From JBFLVQ01 sp040758525 (lineage in GTDB: Bacteria; Acidobacteriota; Blastocatellia; Chloracidobacteriales; JADJPF01): a stretch of DNA of 6,853 nucleotides. Of the stretch, positions 1 to 3,882 are shown one piece after another (position 1 is the stretch's first letter; each line of letters opens with the position of its first letter). The stretch is from assembly GCA_040758525.1 (NCBI GenBank), contig JBFLVQ010000516.1, positions 1-6,853 of the forward strand, in the 5' to 3' direction. The notes beneath the pieces are model-generated. The model had not been told where the DNA came from, searched no databases, and saw nothing but the letters and a program-made list of their open reading frames with translations. The position numbers were made by a program, and so were the translations under genes.

Positions 1-249
1 GAGTTCTTGTATAGCATTCTTAATCAAAATAATCCTGCAACTATTCCAGCTTTTACCAGTATATTGTTCAACTAAATCAATAAGAAGAGCAGATTGTTTC
101 TCATCCTTTTTACAAAAGTAATTTAATTCAATATCACAAGCTTCACATATAGGTTTATCAAACAAAATATTATTAACAAAGACCTCATCTTTATGGTCTG
201 GGCAAAATGGACACCTATACTCTGTAGACATTGTTACTGTTCTTTTCAT
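1..249 (-). CDS. Partial small zinc-ribbon-like protein (C-terminus beyond left edge)
   Basis: An open frame of 83 codons runs leftward off the window without a stop. The first possible start is the ATG at 249-247, because an in-frame TAA lies two codons upstream. It is preceded by the SD AAAGG with a 6-base spacer. A second in-frame ATG (231-229) has a poorer SD. The visible protein has two CxxC knuckles, C13-P-F-C16 and C35-E-A-C38, spaced as in a zinc ribbon, followed by an acidic/lysine-rich stretch and the aliphatic segment SCRIILIKNAIQ. I recognise no family beyond the zinc-ribbon pattern, so its function is unknown. GC is about 27% over 1-180, like the other two minus-strand genes. It is the third co-oriented small gene with a Cys-pair motif. 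Confidence is good that it is coding and moderate that it binds zinc. Confidence 0.7.
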   Translation of the reverse strand, partial: MKRTVTMSTEYRCPFCPDHKDEVFVNNILFDKPICEACDIELNYFCKKDEKQSALLIDLVEQYTGKSWNSCRIILIKNAIQEL

Positions 250-286
250 TTTTTACCTTTTCGCACAACAAAATTCCTTGCTTATT

Positions 287-292
287 ATTGTA
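287..292 (-). promoter_or_regulatory. Possible -10 element for the left-edge gene
   Basis: TACAAT on the minus strand lies about 30 bases upstream of the SD of the gene starting at 249, a fitting position for a sigma-70 -10 box. No good -35 is found 17-18 bases upstream (the hexamer there is TTCGCG), so this is weak. Confidence 0.22.
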
Positions 293-316
293 TCCTCTAT
301 CAGATCCTAACGCGAA

Positions 317-357
317 GCTCACTGGCATTTGCCCTTGTTGTGCGCGCCCAGTGGAGC
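317..357. other. Imperfect hairpin, alternative to the adjacent stem
   Basis: GCTCACTGG (317-325) pairs with CCAGTGGAGC (348-357) with one bulged base. Its right arm shares GAGC (354-357) with the left arm of the hairpin at 354-378, so the two structures are mutually exclusive in one molecule. Confidence 0.45.
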
Positions 358-389
358 GTCTTGCCCAACAAGACGCTCTTTGTGCTTTT
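354..389 (+). terminator. Rho-independent terminator-like hairpin (plus-strand sense)
   Basis: A perfect 10-bp stem, GAGCGTCTTG (354-363) with CAAGACGCTC (369-378), has a 5-base loop and is followed on the plus strand by a T-rich run, TTTGTGCTTTT (379-389). It has terminator form only for rightward transcripts, yet no rightward gene precedes it. It could stop antisense transcription into the 544-1023 gene or be a recombination or MITE stem. It is read here as structure, with function uncertain. Confidence 0.45.
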
Positions 390-400
390 CCGGAATTTGG

Positions 401-464
401 CGCATAAGTGAAATATCAGCTAATCTCACCCTTTGTAGTCTTATGCGAATACCATGAATGGAAT
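401..464 (-). repeat. Copy 1 of a conserved intergenic block (GATTAGC core)
   Basis: Bases 419-464 align without gaps to 1074-1119 in the other gap (31 of 46 identical, 30 of 38 if an 8-base variable stretch is left out). Shared are GCTAATC and AATACCATGA on the plus strand. The GCTAATC core sits in the loop between perfect arms CGCATAAG (401-408) and CTTATGCG (440-447). It lies about 150 bases upstream of the start at 249. Confidence 0.55.
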
Positions 465-543
465 CCGTTTCATTTCCACTATAGTGCGATTCAAATCTAA
501 ACAGATGAGATCAAGTGCAGTGTATTGTTAGGAGCATTCTTTG

Positions 544-1023
544 CTATTTTGTAATTAACCTGAGCGTTGTACCGCAACTCAGATGTATACCTTCATTCCA
601 GGAAGTTTTGCTATAGGTAGCAAAGTTTACATTACAATATGGGCATTTTGTCCATCCATCCGTTCGTAGAACTGTATTCATGACAGGTCTATTCTTTTCC
701 TCATTGAGCCGCCCTTTTCCTTGTGCCCAATAATCTCTTAAATATTCCACAATCTTTTCTATTATACTTTCACGCTGTTGAGCCTTTTGCATAAACTGTG
801 AAAACATAGTGCATGTTGTACTTATACGAATTCCATAAGATGGATCTGTAAGACTCATTATTAATAATAATGGCACTCCTTCCACATTAATTTCCCGCAC
901 TATCCATGAAAGACCTTTATTTATCTTTTTAATTTTTCCATTAAGCTTAGACTCTATTATCTCTATTATATCCAAGTAAGCCGGAATACTATTATGCAAT
1001 AATAGTATTCTTTCATATTCCAT
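544..1023 (-). CDS. Hypothetical protein with C-terminal zinc-finger-like motif
   Basis: This 159-residue protein starts at ATG 1023-1021, behind the strong SD AGAGGTGA (1034-1027). I do not recognise the family. Residues 1-110 look like a small mixed alpha/beta domain, with a hydrophobic strand pair around VPLLLIMSL (50-58) and an amphipathic helix at 78-101. The last third carries C127-P-Y-C130, then H147-x2-C150-G, a possible CCHC metal site followed by TTLRL. There is no signal peptide or membrane segment, so it is probably cytoplasmic. A tag-like CPYC end could also be a nucleic-acid-binding ribbon. Sampled GC is about 30%. It is co-oriented with, but about 300 bases from, its neighbours, so it is unlikely to form a tight operon with them. 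It has its own promoter-like module at 1048-1080. Confidence 0.8.
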   Translation of the reverse strand: MEYERILLLHNSIPAYLDIIEIIESKLNGKIKKINKGLSWIVREINVEGVPLLLIMSLTDPSYGIRISTTCTMFSQFMQKAQQRESIIEKIVEYLRDYWAQGKGRLNEEKNRPVMNTVLRTDGWTKCPYCNVNFATYSKTSWNEGIHLSCGTTLRLITK

Positions 1024-1047
1024 TTTTCACCTCTAATCAGCCCCTAG

Positions 1048-1080
1048 CTATATTATCAATTGTAGCACTGACAGCTAATC
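1048..1080 (-). promoter_or_regulatory. Shared two-block promoter/operator-like module (gene at 1023)
   Basis: Read on the minus strand: GATTAGCTGTCAG (1080-1068), a 12-base non-conserved spacer, then TAATATAG (1055-1048). The same two blocks with exactly the same spacer length occur at 2080-2048 upstream of the gene starting at 1976. Conserved blocks separated by a fixed, unconserved spacer are typical of promoters or two-site operators; TAATAT could serve as a -10. The module ends 24 bases from the start codon. TAGCAC (1063-1068) and GTGCTA (1085-1090) form a 6-bp stem around the core. Confidence 0.45.
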
Positions 1081-1166
1081 AACCGTGCTATAGTTTTATA
1101 GCAATACCATGAGCCGAATGAACCTAGGAACATACTAACAATAATGAAAGCAATCTTCCTTGTCAT
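1056..1166 (-). CDS. Possible 36-residue single-TM small protein
   Basis: ATG at 1166-1164 is preceded by GAGAGG with an 8-base spacer, a good SD. The frame encodes MTRKIAFIIVSMFLGSFGSW, then continues with YKTIARLISCQ and ends at TGA (1058-1056). The N-terminus has the form of a short signal peptide or membrane anchor: R3-K4 followed by a hydrophobic stretch of about 15 residues. The corresponding frame survives in degenerate form in the other gap (FHSWYSHKT then ISstop, minus strand, around 407-464). It also appears upstream of the 1976 gene (KTAAQLISCQ, around 2058-2093), where no start remains. Against this, the conserved DNA overlaps a promoter-like module, so conservation may not be for protein. 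Length alone gives little support. Confidence 0.3.
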   Translation of the reverse strand: MTRKIAFIIVSMFLGSFGSWYCYKTIARLISCQCYN

Positions 1167-1264
1167 GCTCAACGCCTCTCGGCATCATAGACATCATCAC
1201 ACACTTTGATCTGTTTCAAATGTCGTGGGGTAATGCGCGTCCCTCAATGAGCAGTTAATCAGTT

Positions 1265-1325
1265 CTATAACAGAGCTGAGCTCGTCTTTTCAGACTCGGC
1301 TCAAATGCCCAGTTAGGCGTTAGGC
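1265..1325 (-). other. attC-like / hairpin sequence at the 3' end of the YcxB-like gene
   Basis: On the minus strand the stop codon lies inside GCCTAAC, which is immediately repeated (1325-1319 and 1318-1312). This box fits RYYYAAC, the outer box of integron attC sites, where cassette stop codons often fall. A hairpin follows: TTGAGC with GCTCAG outside, GTCT-GAAA-AGAC inside. It is followed by GTTATAG (1271-1265), which keeps only the GTT of the GTTRRRY box. A better box, GTTGAGC (1173-1167), lies further away but would make a site of about 150 bases. The similarity is suggestive, not diagnostic. Confidence 0.25.
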
Positions 1326-1976
1326 GCGTTCATTTGCCATTTTGTTTTTATTCCAGTAAGAATTAATTAATTCAATAAATTGATTTTCTTGAATTTGATC
1401 TCTAAAGAATCGTTTTGGAATTAAAATAGCAGAACTACCAGAGTCAAAAATAAAAATATACTTCTTATTCTGGCTAATTTTTTGTATAGCATTCCAATTG
1501 TATTGATCTCTTTTATATTCGGATTCTTCTATTATAAATTTATCACTTACAATAAGCTTGTATTTAGTTATGCGTGTTTTATTCTTTTTAGATTTTGCCT
1601 GAAAGTAAAAGATAATTAACATAAGTCCAATGAAAGGTAAAAACCATAATACTGTAACTATTATTGAGGTAATTAATTTAACTAAGAAAAATTCAGTTTC
1701 AATACTTGAATACACCATATAAATTGAATAAATTAAGGAACATCCAAAAAAGAGCTGCGTACTTAACCTTCTAAACAAATGATAAACTACAAACTGAAAG
1801 TGATCGTTAGCGGTTAAGCTATATGTAATCTCAAATCTTCCATCCGCCGAGTATATTTCATTTTGTAAGTTTGAGCATCTAATGCATTTTCCGTTAAGAG
1901 GATCAAATAGATCTGATTGGTGACAAATTTCACATCTACTAGGTAATGTTGAAGATTTAACCTTGAGATCTTCCAT
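1320..1976 (-). CDS. Zinc-ribbon, two-TM, YcxB-like membrane protein
   Basis: This 218-residue protein starts at ATG 1976-1974 behind a very strong SD, AAGGGGG, with a 5-base spacer. N-terminal zinc ribbon: C15-E-I-C18 and C31-I-R-C34. Two transmembrane helices follow at about 71-91 and 99-125, separated by a short loop with E93 and E95, then a basic cytoplasmic stretch (AKSKKNKTRITK, 127-138). The C-terminal region (139-208) has the strand pattern of YcxB-like proteins. It shows YKLIVSDKFIIEES, then W161-N-A-I-Q-K-I, KKYIFIFDS and the end motif AILIPKRFF, where W..I.K and I.IPKR..F are the family hallmarks. The known family is of unassigned function and this gene adds no clue to partners. 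The ribbon and C-domain are predicted to face the cytoplasm. GC is about 28% (185 of 660 bases), far below the right-hand genes. Confidence 0.8.
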   Translation of the reverse strand: MEDLKVKSSTLPSRCEICHQSDLFDPLNGKCIRCSNLQNEIYSADGRFEITYSLTANDHFQFVVYHLFRRLSTQLFFGCSLIYSIYMVYSSIETEFFLVKLITSIIVTVLWFLPFIGLMLIIFYFQAKSKKNKTRITKYKLIVSDKFIIEESEYKRDQYNWNAIQKISQNKKYIFIFDSGSSAILIPKRFFRDQIQENQFIELINSYWNKNKMANERA

Positions 1977-1996
1977 GTTAACCCCCTTTTTATTAA

Positions 1997-2002
1997 ATTA
2001 TA
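1997..2002 (-). promoter_or_regulatory. Consensus -10 (TATAAT) near the YcxB-like gene
   Basis: TATAAT on the minus strand lies just upstream of the SD of the 1976 start. The best -35 is a poor TTGTTT with a 19-base gap, so the very AT-rich context may explain it. A transcript from here would have a very short leader. GATTAGC recurs at 2020-2014, 60 bases downstream of the copy in the shared module. Confidence 0.3.
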
Positions 2003-2047
2003 TATTGGTTTATGCTAATCGAAACAAATATATTTTAGCGCGTATAA

Positions 2048-2090
2048 CTATATTACTATCCAGCAAGCTGACAGCTAATCAATTGTGCTG
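2048..2090 (-). promoter_or_regulatory. Shared two-block promoter/operator-like module (gene at 1976)
   Basis: Minus strand GATTAGCTGTCAG (2080-2068), 12 variable bases, TAATATAG (2055-2048), matching the module at 1080-1048 without gaps. Over 2048-2097 versus 1048-1097, 35 of 50 bases agree and the mismatches are confined to the spacer and a few points. Arms CAGCA (2061-2065) and TGCTG (2086-2090) flank the core, as different but also complementary arms do in the other copies. Confidence 0.45.
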
Positions 2091-2160
2091 CAGTTTTTGA
2101 TATAACCTATTAACTCTTTCTGATAAATAGATCTTATGCTGACATTCAACTTCTTCATAT

Positions 2161-2178
2161 TGTGGATATTACGTAATA
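2161..2178. promoter_or_regulatory. DnaA-box-like site abutting a 12-bp palindrome
   Basis: TGTGGATAT (2161-2169) matches the DnaA box TGTGGATAA at 8 of 9 positions and overlaps the perfect palindrome TATTACGTAATA (2167-2178). It is a single site; the nearest other candidate is TTATCCTAA (2333-2341, 7 of 9). It is not a cluster, so this is only suggestive. Confidence 0.25.
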
Positions 2179-2220
2179 ACATACCAAAAGAAATTGTAGT
2201 TTGTTCCCTATTTTCTAATA

Positions 2221-2300
2221 CCCTCGCTTCCCCCTACTTTTCCGCTTCTATTTCCTCCCTTGTTTCCCCTTCTAATTCCTCTTTTCCCTTCTGCTTCTTC
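2221..2300. other. Pyrimidine-rich tract
   Basis: Only 8 of 80 bases on the plus strand are purines, and 27 C face 3 G in 2221-2280. The complement is a continuous purine-rich strand. It begins the skewed central region that has no convincing gene. Such tracts can melt or form triplexes and would give long SD-like runs in a leftward RNA. Confidence 0.7.
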
Positions 2301-2380
2301 ATGGATAAAAGATAAATTTTGCATGCCCTACGTTATCCTAACTAACGAATGCCCTCTATCAGTTCACTCCCATAGTTAAA

Positions 2381-2420
2381 ACTGCGTCACACTGCGTCAC
2401 ATCGCGTCACATTGCATGAC
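2381..2420 (+). repeat. Four tandem 10-bp repeats
   Basis: ACTGCGTCAC occurs twice exactly, then ATCGCGTCAC and ATTGCATGAC, head to tail without gaps. The unit length is close to one helical turn, so copies would present on the same DNA face. Confidence 0.8.
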
Positions 2421-2433
2421 GCACTTTATCGTC

Positions 2434-2499
2434 ACAATCATCACGATCACCACACGATCACCACGCAAACATCATACAAACACCGTACAAACATCATAC
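2434..2499 (+). repeat. Six tandem 11-bp repeats
   Basis: Consecutive 11-mers read ACAATCATCAC, GATCACCACAC, GATCACCACGC, AAACATCATAC, AAACACCGTAC, AAACATCATAC, then AAAG. The consensus is roughly RAWCAYCAYAC. The helically phased spacing suggests an ordered protein-binding array (iteron-like) rather than coding sequence. Confidence 0.75.
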
Positions 2500-2580
2500 A
2501 AAGTGAAAATTCGCTTTTCGCGAGTTCGCTCATTATTGCGATTACCATCATTATCGCGATCACAAGTTGTATTGCAAACC

Positions 2581-2880
2581 TTCATTTCATGCGGGTTTTA
2601 CAATGGAGTTGGTAAGGTATGGTAGTAAGTGTGATAGTGATTCTTGGTAATCACTCTTATCGATGTGCGTGTAGTGTCGGTATGCTGTCAGTATGGTATG
2701 AATATCGGGAAAAGTTGCCGGGTTTTATTAAAAAACTGCTTGTTGATAAATGGCTTCGTGATAACATTGGGATCTGGTCGTCAAGGAATAATCCAAATAA
2801 TGTGGGGTGTGGGAAGCGTGGTAAGGGAAATAGGTGGGATGGTGTGGTTGTAGTTAGACAATAATGGTAGGATCTTGTCG
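2581..2880 (+). other. G/T-rich segment without a convincing gene
   Basis: Hand count gives 94 G and 30 C in these 300 bases, opposite to the 42 G and 114 C in 2221-2580. Overlapping short frames here lack protein-like composition. The segment would be the 5' leader of any rightward transcript reaching the gene at 3021, and a G-rich RNA over a C-rich template favours R-loops. Nothing else is recognised up to 3020 except the inverted repeats listed separately. Confidence 0.6.
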
Positions 2881-2986
2881 ATAATGAAAACTTAATCGTG
2901 CCGTTAGACATGGTATTGAACGTCTTCTCATAAGGTTAGTTTTATGGTAATATCCTTCTCCAGTGTAATCTTAAGACTACCATACC
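2616..2986. repeat. 11-bp perfect inverted repeat bracketing the G-rich segment
   Basis: GGTATGGTAGT (2616-2626) is matched by its complement ACTACCATACC (2976-2986). A shorter pair, TATGGTA (2943-2949) with TACCATA (2978-2984), uses part of the same right arm. No target duplication is seen, and the GT-rich context raises the chance level. Confidence 0.35.
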
Positions 2987-3020
2987 ACAGTATTGCATTA
3001 GAATTGTTCAATAGATACGT

Positions 3021-3788
3021 ATGAGCGGAATATCTTTAGAATTTGGCAAACCCCCATCATTACTAGACACTACGGTAGGAGAATTATCACAAGTTTCTGA
3101 CGAAGCTAGTGGACTACTATCGTCTGTTTCCAGTAACGATCACGGTTCTAGTGAGTTTCCTAAAGAACTCACCTTGAGACCAAGAAGAAAGAATAAAGCT
3201 ATAAAAGAGACCAAATTGCCGGATGAGCAAATTATTAGAATAGGTGAAGAATATAAAGCCGGAAAGAACTGCAGACAGCTAGCACAAGAATTTTCAGTGA
3301 GTCTAGGTACTATTGTAAATTATCTTGATAAATATAACGTTGTCAGACGGCTAAACTACGAGACACAGTATAGTCTCAACGATGCACAAACACTAGAACT
3401 ATGTCAACGTTATCGCCGTGGTGAGAAGGCGTCCGTGTTAGCAAAAGAGTTTAATATTAGCGCAAGGACGTTCTATACGATATTAAAGAGGAATAATGTT
3501 GTCACTCATCTTGCTAAACAGATGGCCGCCGAGAAAGCCAGAAGGAAGGCTCGTGCATCTGCGAAGCCGAAAAGGAAAGTCCGAGCCGTTGCTACTAAGA
3601 GGAGTAGGAGTGTGCAACGTGTGAGGAGTACGGGAAGTGCGAAGACTAAGCGGAGTGCGCAGGGTGTGAGGATTGCCAGTCGGGCGAAAACCAAGGCTAA
3701 AGTTGGTAGGCCAGCTAATACGCGTGTGGTGTCAAGGCGATCTAAGGTGAAAAGTAGGGTGAGCAAGACCGGGAGATCTAAACGTTAA
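3021..3788 (+). CDS. DNA-binding protein: two tandem HTH units plus basic H1-like tail
   Basis: This 255-residue protein has three parts. Residues 1-60 are acidic/serine-rich and probably disordered, ending in the basic patch RPRRKNK. Residues 66-109 and 119-163 are two homologous helix-turn-helix units of the Hin/resolvase type. Both keep Y-x-x-G-x, then LAxEFxxSxxTxxxxLxxxNVV. Residues 165-255 are a low-complexity Lys/Arg/Ala/Ser tail like histone H1 or bacterial H1-like proteins, with an AT-hook-like K227-V-G-R-P-A core. It probably binds DNA sequence-specifically through the HTH pair and non-specifically through the tail. There is no catalytic recombinase domain. ATG 3021 is the first start after an in-frame TAG (3012-3014). 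No SD is visible; TAGAAT at 2999-3004 could be a -10 giving a very short leader. The gene lies 85 bases before the next one and is probably co-transcribed with it. Tail DNA is about 52-58% GC against about 32% in one line at the start of the HTH region (3181-3240). Confidence 0.85.
   Translation: MSGISLEFGKPPSLLDTTVGELSQVSDEASGLLSSVSSNDHGSSEFPKELTLRPRRKNKAIKETKLPDEQIIRIGEEYKAGKNCRQLAQEFSVSLGTIVNYLDKYNVVRRLNYETQYSLNDAQTLELCQRYRRGEKASVLAKEFNISARTFYTILKRNNVVTHLAKQMAAEKARRKARASAKPKRKVRAVATKRSRSVQRVRSTGSAKTKRSAQGVRIASRAKTKAKVGRPANTRVVSRRSKVKSRVSKTGRSKR
3609..3698 (+). repeat. Two 45-bp tandem units in the basic tail
   Basis: Codons 197-211 and 212-226 align without gaps: 8 of 15 residues and 30 of 45 bases are identical, sharing S-x-Q-x-V-R and A-K-T-K. 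This points to growth of the tail by in-frame duplication. Confidence 0.6.
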
Positions 3789-3807
3789 TGAGAGTATGTG
3801 TTGTAGC

Positions 3808-3831
3808 AGACAATCAGATAGAATGTTGTCT
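3808..3831. promoter_or_regulatory. Inverted repeat AGACAA-N12-TTGTCT
   Basis: Perfect 6-bp arms sit in the 85-base gap between the HTH gene and the large TPR gene. The arm core GACAA/TTGTC recurs in the inverted repeat at 3863-3882, so both may be sites for one protein. No T-run follows, so it is not a canonical terminator. Confidence 0.35.
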
Positions 3832-3857
3832 AATCGAATAATCATTAGCATGTGATG

Positions 3858-3882
3858 TGAGGGTTGTCCACATATGGACAAC
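3858..3882 (+). promoter_or_regulatory. SD and start-codon hairpin of the large gene
   Basis: TGAGGG (3858-3863) is the SD, 10 bases before ATG 3874. Arms GTTGTCCA (3863-3870) and TGGACAAC (3875-3882) form a perfect 8-bp inverted repeat with a 4-base loop, CATA. In RNA the A of the AUG lies in the loop and UG in the stem, so the hairpin could mask initiation. In DNA it could be an operator, and it also contains TTGTCCACA, an 8-of-9 DnaA-box match. Confidence 0.5.

Larger units (their letters stand above)
305..533. repeat. Structured spacer bounded by imperfect terminal inverted repeats
   Basis: Most of the 294-base gap between two minus-strand genes is bounded by TCCTAAC (305-311) and its exact complement GTTAGGA (527-533). 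A second inward match follows: CACTGGCATTTG at the left against CACTGCACTTG read from the right on the other strand. Inside are several further inverted repeats: 317-325/348-357, 354-363/369-378, CGCATAAG 401-408/CTTATGCG 440-447, GAATC 461-465/GATTC 488-492 and the palindrome CACTATAGTG 477-486. The left part is about 60% GC (301-360) while the adjoining genes are below 31%. Candidates are a MITE-like element or an unusually long attC-like recombination site; no flanking target duplication was found. The gap holds no convincing gene. Confidence 0.45.

Noticed and set aside
306..390. Minus-strand 28-codon frame through the hairpins at 317-378
   Set aside because: It lacks an SD and is constrained by the inverted repeats; structure is the simpler explanation.
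193..411. Plus-strand frame of 72 codons
   Set aside because: It runs antisense to the left-edge gene, which has a proper SD and zinc-ribbon pattern, and then through the structured spacer. The translation has no domain-like pattern.
1167..1325. Complete integron attC site
   Set aside because: With GTTGAGC as the far box, the element is about 150 bases long and lacks continuous pairing of the inner boxes; with GTTATAG the box consensus fails. It is kept only as attC-like.
2234..2302. Minus-strand 22-codon frame of highly charged residues
   Set aside because: It is the automatic reading of the purine-rich complement of the pyrimidine tract, and no SD precedes it.
2381..2499. CRISPR array
   Set aside because: The repeats are 10-11 bases, directly adjacent with no spacers, and no cas gene is present.
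2412..2625. Two overlapping plus-strand frames of 67 and 69 codons
   Set aside because: Their His/Thr-rich translations come from the tandem 10- and 11-bp repeats, and both frames are equally open.
2619..2864. Plus-strand frame of 81 codons with GGAG 10 bases upstream
   Set aside because: The composition follows the G/T-rich base bias, a second frame (2644-2853) and the opposite strand (2911-2657) are also open, and no domain is seen. It is not excluded, but not supported.
3506..3766. Minus-strand frame of 86 codons
   Set aside because: It is the antisense shadow of the basic tail; Lys/Arg codons read in reverse give a Leu/Ala-rich pseudo-protein.
2161..3872. Classical oriC with a DnaA-box cluster
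   Set aside because: Only scattered near-matches exist (2161-2169, 2333-2341, 3864-3872) and no dnaA or dnaN is adjacent. Only the weaker origin-like claim is kept.
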